Shown in pieces: positions 29,110 through 37,731 of a stretch of 64,000 nucleotides of DNA. The position numbers and the translations under genes were made by a program. The stretch lies in the NCBI RefSeq assembly GCF_011927835.1, contig NZ_JAATJH010000008.1, positions 1-64,000 of the forward strand. The letters are read 5' to 3'. This stretch comes from Neolewinella antarctica. GTDB taxonomy: Bacteria; Bacteroidota; Bacteroidia; Chitinophagales; Saprospiraceae. Below the pieces are notes generated by a model. That model had not been told where the DNA came from and did no database searches. It saw only the letters and a list, made by a program, of their open reading frames with translations. Every line of letters begins with the position of its first letter. The first letter of the stretch is position 1.

Positions 29110-29165
29110 CCCGACTAAGTACGGGACTAGCTTATGCGTCGCGGTCCCCCGATAGCTATCGGGGG
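29110..29165. repeat. Two short palindromes upstream of hsdS
   Basis: CCCGACTAAGTACGGG (29110-29125) recurs within both 168-bp MITEs (29.6 and 54.65 kb), and a relative lies at about 43.28 kb. CCCCCGATAGCTATCGGGGG (29146-29165) recurs exactly at 52704-52723. The 228-bp gap between the kinase and hsdS otherwise shows nothing. Confidence 0.7.
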
Positions 29166-29197
29166 TGCGGGGTTTTTATTGTTAAAAGCAAAGGTTT

Positions 29198-30495
29198 ATG
29201 GAAGATCGTTTGGTGCCGGAGATTCGGTTTGGTGGGTTTGGGGGGAGTGGGAGAAGAAACGATTGGGAGCAGTTTGTAGTCACTTCCAGAGTGGTCATAA
29301 TATAGTTTCTCGCGATATATCTGAATATGGCGATTATGAAGTAGATGGAGGTAACGGGCTTCGAGAGTTTACTGACGACCATACCCATAAAGGCTTTTAT
29401 CTTTTGATTGGTCGGCAAGGAGCCCTTTGCGGGAATATTAATAGAGCAAAAGGAAAGACATATATAAGCGAACACGCAATTGCAGTTCAAGGCAATTCAA
29501 CAAACGATACAGAGTTCTTGGCTCAGTACTTGTATCAACAGAAGCTTAGGAACACCGATTTAATAACTGTCCTGATTGAAGCGCCGCTAGCGTGGTGGTA
29601 TTCGAGCGATTTGAAGACCAGCATCCCGTACTTAGTCGGGACGGTGGTTTTCAAATGGTGAAGAATACCGCCACGATAGCAAGCTGCAAATCGGACAGTT
29701 ATTGAATTGGCGTTCCTTAATAGATTAAGTGAGTCTTCTGCCCAACCCAGCCTATCAGTTGGTAAATTGAAAAGATACTTCTACAATTTACCCACCCTCC
29801 CCGAGCAGCAAAAGATAGCCACTTTTTTGGGTTTGGTGGATCGTCGGTTGGCGGTGGCGCGGCGGCGGGGGGCGTTGTTGGAGATAAGAAAGAACATTCT
29901 GATCAGAGAAGTATTTGAACCTTCAGCTACCTGGTCAAATATCAAGTTGAGCGATATATCGTTAATTAGAAAAGGAAAAGGGATAAGTAAATCAGATATT
30001 GTTAATAATGGTTCACTACCGTGTATACGATACGGCGAATTGTACACTACCTATGGTGAAGTAATTGATGAAGTGTTTTCTTCAACGAATATTCCAGGGA
30101 GTCAGCTGATCTTATCGGAAGGAAATGAAGTATTGATTCCGGCTTCCGGCGAAACTGCCATCGACATAGCTACCGCAGCATGCGTAATCAGAAAAGGGAT
30201 TGCTTTGGGCAGCGACATGAATATTATTAAGACTGAAATTGATGGACGATTTTTAGCGTATCAATTATCCGGGCCGTTGAAACTAGAATTAGCTAAACTG
30301 GCCCAGAGCGTATCCGTAATGCATATTTACGGTAAGCAGCTGGAGGAATTAATGATTAGGGTTCCCAACGAATCTACGTAGCGAAGCATCGCAGACTTAT
30401 TGGAAGCTTATGATCACCGCATCACCGCCGCCAACCACCAGGTAATCGCGCTGGAAAGCTGGAAAAAGGGGTTGCTGCAGAAAATGCTGGTATGA
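29198..30495 (+). pseudogene. hsdS: Type I restriction-modification specificity subunit (hsdS), interrupted
   Basis: HsdS would recognise the DNA target for a type I methylase/nuclease complex. From ATG 29198 the start MEDRLVPEIRFGGFGG leads into EWEKKRLGAVC only if one G is added to a 6-G run (29240-29245), so a frameshift is present. The first target-recognition half runs to LAQYLYQQKL, where a 168-bp MITE (29549-29716) brings in a stop. Removing the MITE and one TTA copy restores QQKLNRLSESSAQPSLSVGK, continuing to LPTLPEQQKIATFLGLVDRR, the conserved HsdS central helix. The second half ends RVPNEST, then an in-frame TAG at 30379, then RSIADLLEAYDHRITAAN to 30495. There are three independent lesions, and the hsdM partner is absent from the window. 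Confidence 0.85.
29549..29716. mobile_element. 168-bp palindromic MITE inserted in hsdS
   Basis: Terminal inverted repeats are GGAACACCGATTTAATAACT... and ...AGTTATTGAATTGGCGTTCC, with about 24 bp matching imperfectly. TTA target duplications lie at 29546-29548 and 29717-29719. The element encodes no transposase. A 168-bp copy in inverted orientation, nearly identical, is at 54575-54742. Precise removal of element plus one TTA restores the hsdS frame. Confidence 0.92.
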
Positions 30496-30695
30496 AAACT
30501 TTCCAACGAGCAAAACCCTACCAGTCAGTAGTAAAATTTACTTGCGCTTACTCCGTGCGATCCACGATATTGTAGTGGGGCAGTAACAATTTCCGTCGGT
30601 GGTTTTTCCAATAACTATCTTTATTCTATGAATAAAGCTTGATCCGTCGAAAACTTAATCAGGGATAGATAAAAATTGATTCAAACACCCACTGC

Positions 30696-31232
30696 ATGTT
30701 TACCCGATCCACATTTCTTAAACTACATATTGTGATCTTGATGACCCTGGTGACGTGCTGGCTGGCCAGCATCTTCAGCGTAGCCATGGTGGGGATCATC
30801 ACCTTTGCCGTCCTCCCACCCCTGGAAGCGGTGGCGGCGGAGGAGGCACGCACGGGGACGCTCCGGGTTCTGGACGTTATCTACGGCTCGCCGGATAGTG
30901 ATACGGGTACAGAAATAGTGACGGCGAGTGGGGAGATACTGGATTACCCCGGCTTTAAGTATTTCGTGGGGCTTGGCTCCACGTCGAATGCCCTGTTTGG
31001 TGATAAGAACACGCACCGTGCGGTATTGGAGCAATACGACTACGCACTGCCGGTTTGCTTTATTCCGGGGGAGGTCTCGACGCTGCGCCGGCACGGCGAG
31101 GCGGCGGATTGCCCCGCTGCCTTCCGTAGGCAGGTGTCGGGGGCCAAGCGGCTACGAACCAATTTTTTGTTGTTTGTGGGGGCGACGGTGCTGTTCAACT
31201 TTTGGTACCGGTGGATGGGGCTGGGGAAGTAG
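30696..31232 (+). CDS. Unknown membrane protein with two transmembrane helices
   Basis: A 178-residue protein. The N-terminal membrane helix (LHIVILMTLVTCWLASIF plus SVAMVGIITFAVLPP) is followed by a soluble segment of about 100 residues and a C-terminal helix (FLLFVGATVLFNFWYRWMG). The central part (VLDVIYGSPDSDTGTEIVTA, LDYPGFKYFVGLGSTSN) shows no motif I know. The soluble part is likely periplasmic or extracytoplasmic. It lies between the hsdS pseudogene and the toxin-antitoxin-like cassette, on the same strand but separated from both. Start chosen at the ATG before the hydrophobic segment. Confidence 0.65.
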   Translation: MFTRSTFLKLHIVILMTLVTCWLASIFSVAMVGIITFAVLPPLEAVAAEEARTGTLRVLDVIYGSPDSDTGTEIVTASGEILDYPGFKYFVGLGSTSNALFGDKNTHRAVLEQYDYALPVCFIPGEVSTLRRHGEAADCPAAFRRQVSGAKRLRTNFLLFVGATVLFNFWYRWMGLGK

Positions 31233-31256
31233 AAGCTCAATTTGATGAACAAACTT

Positions 31257-31290
31257 TTTGTGTCTCGTAAATCTTTTTTGCCTATTTTTG
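31257..31290 (+). promoter_or_regulatory. Candidate Bacteroidota-type promoter for the toxin-antitoxin-chaperone cassette
   Basis: TTTG (31257-31260) and TATTTTTG (31283-31290), an exact TAnnTTTG match, are separated by 22 bp and lie about 70 bp before the first gene. The pattern is the -33/-7 consensus of Bacteroidota housekeeping sigma factors. The spacing is at the long end. Confidence 0.45.
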
Positions 31291-31359
31291 GTCAAAATCC
31301 TAACCGAAGCAGTTGCCGAACTTTAATCAGTCCTCATCCGTTTGCAATTTTACTTATAA

Positions 31360-31878
31360 GTGAATCCATTTGTCACTTTTGAATTGGTGTTAAGGACGGA
31401 GAATGCTTCGCTCTACACGCCTAGGTACGGTGACGAGACCGGTACGAATGGGGACCCGGAATACAAAAAGTTTCGCGACAAAGCAAAATTGCTGCCTGAC
31501 CAGGCTGATCGGTTTGCGGAGATTGAGGCCCAGATCGCTAAGCTTGCTAAACGTGGCACACGCTCTTATCGACTACGTCCAGAGAATGGGGCATTTGCTT
31601 TGCCCGCCAAACATCGACCTTTGATGGTTAGCGTTGATTGTGCAAAGGGATTAGGCTTACGCTTATACTGTCTGCTACTTCCGGACGATGTAATTATTCT
31701 TTGCAATGGTGGCCTCAAGACAACTAACGATGTCATTCATTGCCCCAATGTATCCCAATATTTCAGGGAAGCCAATCAGATACTGGCTCTTCTGAATGAG
31801 CAACTCGCCGGAGAACAAAAACCTCTAACGTTTACCGTCATTGAAGAAATTATTGAGAATGAAACCTTTTATTTATGA
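31360..31878 (+). CDS. Putative HigB/RelE-like toxin of a three-gene cassette
   Basis: A 172-residue protein starting at GTG 31360 (no upstream ATG fits). The middle is basic and charged (FRDKAKLLPDQADRF, RGTRSYRLRPENGAF). The C-terminal half, LRLYCLLLPDDVIILCNGG followed by LKTTN and FREANQILALLNEQL, resembles the strand-strand-Lys-helix order of RelE/HigB-type ribonuclease toxins. Its stop overlaps the ATG of the next gene by four bases (ATGA at 31875), as expected for tight coupling to an antitoxin. The toxin assignment is inferred from order and pattern; the protein is longer than a typical HigB (about 100-125). It could instead be another regulatory partner of the HTH protein. Confidence 0.6.
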   Translation: MNPFVTFELVLRTENASLYTPRYGDETGTNGDPEYKKFRDKAKLLPDQADRFAEIEAQIAKLAKRGTRSYRLRPENGAFALPAKHRPLMVSVDCAKGLGLRLYCLLLPDDVIILCNGGLKTTNDVIHCPNVSQYFREANQILALLNEQLAGEQKPLTFTVIEEIIENETFYL

Positions 31879-32312
31879 AACGTACACTGGTTACTACCCC
31901 GCTTTGGGAAAATATCGTTGCTGATATTCCTCAATGGGCAGCGATAAAAACGGACCTTGGCTTTGACATTGTTGAGATAATTCACCAAGAACTAATACGA
32001 AAAGGTTGGAATCAAAACGACTTAGCCCAAGCCCTTGGAAAATTGCCTTCTGAGGTTAGTCGTTGGTTGAATCCTGGACATAACTTTACTTTGAAGACAC
32101 TCGCAAAATTATCCGCGGCTCTGGAAGTTACCCTTATAGCCACGCCAGCCCAGTATGCCAGCCAACAAGCTCATGCTATACAGGAGGTAGCGGCAATTGA
32201 CAACCAAGCATTCTCACCCAAATACTATTCTTACGGTTCAACAATAGCCGTTGACGTCGAGGAAGAACCGGTTATCGAAGCGGGATCACCCTCTTACGCA
32301 ATGGCAGCATGA
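31875..32312 (+). CDS. Putative HigA-like antitoxin with helix-turn-helix and C-terminal extension
   Basis: A 145-residue protein with an XRE-type HTH at about residues 38-95: IHQELIRKGWNQNDLAQALG, KLPSEVSRWLNPGHNFTL and KTLAKLSAALEVTLIA. It would bind its own promoter and neutralise the preceding gene product. Residues about 96-145 are a flexible tail (AIDNQAFSPKYYSYGSTIAV and an acidic end), similar in position to the chaperone-addiction segment of TAC antitoxins. The gene overlaps both neighbours by four bases (ATGA), giving a toxin-antitoxin-third gene order. The HTH call is secure; the role as antitoxin is inferred. Confidence 0.7.
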   Translation: MKRTLVTTPLWENIVADIPQWAAIKTDLGFDIVEIIHQELIRKGWNQNDLAQALGKLPSEVSRWLNPGHNFTLKTLAKLSAALEVTLIATPAQYASQQAHAIQEVAAIDNQAFSPKYYSYGSTIAVDVEEEPVIEAGSPSYAMAA

Positions 32313-32749
32313 AATTATCACCAGCATCATTCAAATGGATAGGGGCGGGGCAAGAAGAGTTCGCCGTTTTTCCAGAGCACTATCGGGCTGGAGAAGCCGG
32401 CCGTGTGTCACTTCGGCTGGCCTTTGGTTACGATTTATCTAAGCGAATAGTTTTCACAAAAGTAACGGCCGACTTTTTTAACAATGACAACCTCTTTCTT
32501 CGATGTGCACTTACCTGCCGTTTTGAAATTGGTGAAGACTCGTGGAAAGATCGCGAGAGCCCCGATGGTAGTTACATAGATATTGAACAGGACCTTCACG
32601 TCCACTTTGGAGCGTTTACTTTTGGTACACTTAGGGGATATCTGTTTGCGCGGCAGCAGCAGAGTGTTGTTTCGGCTTTTTTACCACCAGTGAACGTAAT
32701 ACAGATGGTGAGTGAGATGGAAGAGACAAAACCCGAGGTGCCGGCGTAG
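32309..32749 (+). CDS. Putative SecB-like chaperone of the toxin-antitoxin cassette
   Basis: A 146-residue soluble protein without signal peptide. The first half is beta-rich (VSLRLAFGYDLSKRIVFTKV, NLFLRCALTCRFEIG). The end, LRGYLFARQQQSVVSAFLPP plus VNVIQMV, follows the SecB layout in which a helix with a conserved Arg leads to a Leu-Pro-Pro-Val/Leu stretch, as in the SecB-like chaperone Rv1957 of the mycobacterial HigB-HigA TAC system. Length is close to SecB (about 155). It overlaps the HTH gene by four bases, so all three proteins should be made together. In a TAC module it would fold the antitoxin and keep the toxin inactive. The similarity is by eye and needs a profile or structure test. 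Confidence 0.6.
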   Translation: MKLSPASFKWIGAGQEEFAVFPEHYRAGEAGRVSLRLAFGYDLSKRIVFTKVTADFFNNDNLFLRCALTCRFEIGEDSWKDRESPDGSYIDIEQDLHVHFGAFTFGTLRGYLFARQQQSVVSAFLPPVNVIQMVSEMEETKPEVPA

Positions 32750-32804
32750 TTATACCTTGCAATTCGTAGGAACTTTCTTATTCCGCTCCTCCCCTAAAAT
32801 CTTC

Positions 32805-32822
32805 GCACCCGCGCCAGCGCCC
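32805..32822 (+). repeat. Dispersed 18-bp GC-rich motif (copy before hsdR)
   Basis: GCACCCGCGCCAGCGCCC, 53 bp before the hsdR start. It belongs to a set of about twelve copies in this window. Confidence 0.7.
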
Positions 32823-32874
32823 ACCCAAAACAACTACCTTTCGGATTCCTCAAACATATGGCTTTCGCCGATTC

Positions 32875-35749
32875 GTGCCCCAAATGCCCCAGTCCGAACA
32901 ACAACTAGAAAACAAGCTAATCACCCAGCTAACCGGCCTGGGCTACGAGCGCGCCACCATCCCCGACGAGCGAGTCCTGTTCGCTAACCTGAAAACCCAA
33001 CTCGAAAAACACAACGGCCGCCGCCTGAGCGACGCCGAATTCAGCCGCGTCCGCACCGCCCTCAAAGTCGGCAACGTGTTCGACCGCGCCACCTTGCTGC
33101 GGGATAAAGTAAAATACCGCGACGACGCCGGCGAGATCGCCTATTTGCAACTATTTAACCGCAGCCGGTGGTGCCAGAACGAGTACCAGGTTACGCACCA
33201 AGTATCGCTTAAATCAAAACGGACGAACCGCTACGACGTCACGCTACTGATCAACGGCTTACCGCTCGTACATATAGAATTAAAGAAGCGGGGAATCAAA
33301 TTAAAACAGGCCTTCAAATAAATCAATCGCTACCACAAGGATACCTTTCCGCGGGCGGCGGAGGGCCTTTTTCAGTTCGTGTAAATTTTCGTGATTTCGA
33401 ACGGCGTTAATACTAAATATTACGCGAATAACCGGACGCAGACCTTCGACCAAACCTTTACCTGGGCCACGACGGACAACGTAAAAATCAGCGACCTGAT
33501 GCCGTTCGCGGACGCGTTTCTGAAGAAATACCACGTCTCGAAAATGATCGCCAAGTAGACGGTAATCCACCAGACGGAGAAGATCCTGATGGTACTGCGT
33601 CCTTATCAATACTACGCCGCCGAAGCAATTCAGCGGCGGGCACGGGAATCGGACGGGAACGGCTACGTGTGGCACACTACGGGCAGCGGTAAGACTTTGA
33701 CCAGCTTCAAGGCCGCACAGTTGCTGTTGGATTTGGACGAGGTGGACAAGGTCGTCTTCGTGGTCGACCGCAACAACCTGGACTACCAAACGACGAAGGA
33801 GTTCAATCATTTCCAGAAGGACAGCGTTGACGGGACGGGCGACACGCAGCAACTCGTCGCCCAGCTGAACGATCCGAACCGGGACTTCCTCGTCACGACC
33901 ATCCAAAAACTGAACCACGCCGTGCTGCGGCCTCGCTACCTCAGCCGCATCGAGCATTTACGGGAAAGTAAGGTCGTTTTCATTTTCGACGAGTGCCACC
34001 GAACCCAGTTCGGCGTGACGCACAAACGCATCAGCGACCACTTTACGCAGGCGCAATTATTCGGCTTTACGGGGACGCCGATCCTGAAGGAAAACGCCAG
34101 CCGGAATGCTGGGGAAGCGGACGACGCTCGACCTCTTCGAGCGCCGGCTGCATACCTACGTGATTACGGACGCAATTCGGGATGCGAACGTGCTGCGGTT
34201 CAGCGTGGAATACGTTGGCCGCTACCGCGAGCGTAACGGTAGCCGAAATAACGTGGACATTGAGGTGCAGGGCATCAACCGCCGCGAGTTACTGGAGTCG
34301 GACGACCGGGTAAGCAAGATCCTCGATTACCTCCTGGCCTACCACAACGTTAAGACCAGCCACCGGAAATTCACCTCCATTTTTGCGGTGGCTTCCGTGC
34401 CGCTTTTAATTAAATACTACGAGGAGTTGCGGCGGCGCTACGAGGCCGGCGAGCACGATCTGCGGGTAGCGACGATTTTTACCTGGCAGGCCAACGCAAC
34501 GAGTGCGGACGCCGACGGCTACGGTTTCGCGCCGGACGTGGACGATCAGACCACCGCGCTTACGCCCGACCACCGCGATAAGCTCGAAACCTTTCTGACG
34601 CACTACAACGAGCAGTTCGGCGTGAAGCAGTCGATCGCCGATGGCAAGGCCTTCGATAATTACCGCAAGGATATTGCCAAACGCATCAAGGGGCGCGAAT
34701 ACAAAAATGCCAAAGACGCCGACCGGATTGACATTTTGTTGGTGGTCAATATGTTCCTGACGGGCTTTGACGCTAAGGCGGTCAACACGCTTTACGTGGA
34801 TAAGAATTTGAAGCACCACGGCCTGATCCAGGCGTTCAGCCGTACCAACCGCATCTTTACGGAGGATAAGAGCCAGGGGAAAATTGTCTCCTTCCGCAAC
34901 CTGAAGCCGGCCACGGACGATGCGCTGGCGCTGTTCTCCGACCGCAACGCCGACGAGCAGGTATTCCTGGCGCCCTACGCGGATTATGCGGATGATTTCC
35001 GGACGGCCCTGGAGCGTTTGCGGGCGATCACCCCCACCCCGGCCAGCGTCGACGACTTGGTCGACGAGGAGGCGGACCTGGCCTTCGTGATGGCATTCCG
35101 GGCACTGGTGCGGCTGCTCAACGTCCTCCAGAGCTTCGCGGATTTCAGTTGGCTCGACCTCGGTATCACCGAACAAGAATACTACGATTACCGCAGCAAA
35201 TACCTGGACCTTAAAGATGAGGTGGTCCGACAGGGCGAGCAATCCGAGGTCGTTTCGATTCTCGACGAGGTCGATTTTGAGGTGGAGTTGATTCGCCGCG
35301 ACCGGATCAACGTACGTTACATCCTAAAATTACTGGCCGAGCTGAGTCGTTCGCGCGGGGCCGACCGGGAGCAGCGGCGGCGGCAGATCACCAGCCTGCT
35401 GGCCGGTGAAGTTCAGTTGCGCAGCAAACGCGCGTTGATCGAAGAATTCATCGAAAACCACCTACCACCGTCGGGTAACGAATCGGAGACGGAGGCCGCG
35501 TTCGCAGAGTTCTGGGATGAGCGGAAGCAAGCCCACTTACACCGGATCAGCGTGGCGGAGGGCATCCCGATCGCGGCGCTGCGGGAGTTAATCGATGAGT
35601 ACTTCTACTCGGGTCAGCAACCGTCGCAGGAAGAACTGATCGGGGAGTTAGAGACGGCTCCGAGCATTTTGCGGCGAGTCGGGGTGGCGGAACGGTTATT
35701 GGGAAAAATTCTGGAGGTGATCGAAATCTTCGAGGATGGGGTGGAGTGA
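32875..35749 (+). pseudogene. hsdR: Type I restriction enzyme subunit R (hsdR), three stops and a frameshift
   Basis: HsdR is the ATP-dependent translocase/endonuclease of type I systems. From GTG 32875 or ATG 32884 the N-terminal nuclease domain reads LENKLITQLTGLGYERATIP ... RYDVTLLINGLPLVHIELKK. It is interrupted in frame by TAA 33319, TAA 33382 and TAG 33556, between segments that align with HsdR (INRYHKDTF; IFVISNGVNTKYYANN). The helicase part holds WHTTGSGKTLTSFKAA (motif I), FIFDECHRTQ (motif II) and FGFTGTPILKENA. A shift near a GGGG at about 34110 moves the frame to MLGKRTTLDLFERRLHTYVI, continuing through DILLVVNMFLTGFDAKAVNT and GLIQAFSRTNRIF to the helical C-terminus at 35749. The original would be about 955 residues. 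It is not translatable as one protein, so restriction by this locus is lost. Confidence 0.88.
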
Positions 35750-35835
35750 TGAATGGGAACGTGAAGCGCAGTTACGCAAAAGCAAAATTAAATCCAGGGA
35801 CCGTCGGTGGACCAAATATGTTTTCCTCCGAAGGC

Positions 35836-37731
35836 TCACCTTTCCCCAAACGTCAACTCCGTAAGCAGCCCCCCATCATTCACCTCACGCAACTCCCCAT
35901 CCAGCTGGCGGGCCAACAAACCAACCAGCCGGCTACCGAACCCCGTCCCCTGCGGTCCGGCGGTGAAGTCTTTACCGACGCCGTCGTCCCGCACCGTGAG
36001 GCGGTATTCTTTGTCACCAACTTTGCTCAACCCCACTTCCACGGCACCCGCGCCCGCGCCCACGAAAGCATACTTCAAAGCATTGGTCAGCAACTCGTTC
36101 ACGATCAGGCCCAGCGGCACGGCCGTGTCCACGTCTAATTCCAGCGGCTCCATGGCGACGGTAATCGAGATGTCCTCATCCGGTACGTAGTTTTCCCGCA
36201 GGCTCTCGGCCAAGTTGGTGAAGTAATCCTTCATTTCGATGGCCGCCAGGTTTTTACCCTGATAGAGCTTTTGGTGGAGCAAGCCCAGGCTATAAACACG
36301 ACTCTGACTGGCCCGCATGGCGGCCACGGCGTGCTCGTCGGTGAGGCTGGCGGACTGGAGCTCGAGCAGGCTGGACACGGTTTCGAGGTTGTTCTTAACG
36401 CGGTGGTGGATCTCCTGGAGCAGCAGCTGATTCCGGTCGTTCTGGGCGGCGAGCAGACCGTTTTTGCGCACGTTGATACGCCGGCCAAAATACAGCCCAC
36501 ACAGACCGAGCACGGCCAGGACCAGAATGCCGTAAGTAAGCTTTTGCGTCTGTTCCTGCTGCCCCAAACGGATGCTTTGGGTGGCGATGGTGTTCGTCCG
36601 GCGCGTCGTCTCGAATTTCTCGGCGGTTGCTTTGGTGAGCAGTTCGACTTGTTGGCCGTGGTAGTTTTTGAGGTTAGCCAACCTGATCTCCTGTAAACTG
36701 TCGGCGGCCCGGTAGCGCCGCAGGCCGCGCAGGGACGCTACGTAGCCCGCGTAGAGATAGTCCAGGTCGTAGCTGATTTGGTATTCTTCCCTCGCGTAGG
36801 CGAAGTAATCGGCGTAGTGTGGCAGCGCGAGCCGGTAGTCCCGTTGCTGGTAATGAGCGTCCGCAAGACCACCGGCGTACTGGCGGCCAGCCTTAGGGCC
36901 CTTTATCGCGCGGATCAATTCGCGCGCCCGCTCGTAACTTCGGATGGCTGCGTCGTGCTGGCCCAGTTTAACCAGCGCGTCGCCCCGGAGCGAGTAAATA
37001 GACCGCAACAAATCACGGTCCGCCGGCGGGAAAGTGGCAAAGCGCGTGATAGCGGCATTCGCGGCGTCGACGCTCTCTTGGTACAAACCTTCGTAAAGTA
37101 GTTCGTTGACGTTGGAAAAAAGCAGGTCCGGGGGGATGCTGTCCTCGGTCGTATTTACGTAGGCGGCGTTGCGCAGGGCGAGCGCCCGGTGGCGGACGGA
37201 ATCCTGAATACCGTCGTACAAATAGAGGAGCAAGCCCCGGCAAAAAGCCGCGCCCGCAAGCGCGCCGTCGGTTTCCCCCCGGCTGATGGCCCGCAGTAAC
37301 ATTTCTTCCGCTTCCGCTTCCCGGCCGATGTTCCAGTAGATTTCCGCCGTTTCACAACCGCGGGACAGGAGATCGTTAGCGCCCCGGCGGCCGACCAGGG
37401 TGAGGAGGTACGCTTCTTCGTGGTGGACGATGGAATCTTGGTAATGCAGAAAACTATCCGTATTCGTTTGGTGCCATTCACTCAGTAGCTTATGCGTGCG
37501 TTCGCGCCGGGCGGGGTCTCCGGACTTAATTGTCAGCGTCGCTTCACCCTGCAGGGAGTCGTACGTCACGCCCCGGGGTGCCTCCGTTTGGGCCGGGAGC
37601 ACGACCGGGGTAAGAAAACATACGATCAGTAAGAAACAGGTTGCAAGTGCGCACTTGAACTCGGCGCGGGGCAATCTCCGGCGGCGGCGGCCGGGTAATG
37701 AATTATATTTAATCGGTTGCGAATACTTCAC
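35836..37731 (-). CDS. TPR-containing sensor histidine kinase (HisKA_2 type)
   Basis: A 631-residue kinase paralogous to the one at 27104-28969. A hydrophobic signal (ATCFLLIVCFLTPVVLPAQ, near 30-48) leads to a TPR-like sensor (about 50-390) and one membrane helix (LTYGILVLAVLGLCGLYFG, near 400-420). HisKA_2 has EIHHRVKNNLETVSSLLELQ, and HATPase has NELLTNALKYAFVGAGAGAV, RDDGVGKDFTAGPQGTGFG. The stretch GAGAGAV is encoded by a copy of the dispersed 18-mer (36044-36061). Its start overlaps the stop of the LytTR regulator gene (37728-37731), giving a regulator-kinase operon on the minus strand. The sensed signal is unknown. Confidence 0.92.
   Translation of the reverse strand: MKYSQPIKYNSLPGRRRRRLPRAEFKCALATCFLLIVCFLTPVVLPAQTEAPRGVTYDSLQGEATLTIKSGDPARRERTHKLLSEWHQTNTDSFLHYQDSIVHHEEAYLLTLVGRRGANDLLSRGCETAEIYWNIGREAEAEEMLLRAISRGETDGALAGAAFCRGLLLYLYDGIQDSVRHRALALRNAAYVNTTEDSIPPDLLFSNVNELLYEGLYQESVDAANAAITRFATFPPADRDLLRSIYSLRGDALVKLGQHDAAIRSYERARELIRAIKGPKAGRQYAGGLADAHYQQRDYRLALPHYADYFAYAREEYQISYDLDYLYAGYVASLRGLRRYRAADSLQEIRLANLKNYHGQQVELLTKATAEKFETTRRTNTIATQSIRLGQQEQTQKLTYGILVLAVLGLCGLYFGRRINVRKNGLLAAQNDRNQLLLQEIHHRVKNNLETVSSLLELQSASLTDEHAVAAMRASQSRVYSLGLLHQKLYQGKNLAAIEMKDYFTNLAESLRENYVPDEDISITVAMEPLELDVDTAVPLGLIVNELLTNALKYAFVGAGAGAVEVGLSKVGDKEYRLTVRDDGVGKDFTAGPQGTGFGSRLVGLLARQLDGELREVNDGGLLTELTFGER

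Noticed and set aside
34406-35242. Minus-strand frame of 278 codons
   Set aside because: Antisense to the hsdR pseudogene, whose helicase motifs are clear in the other strand.
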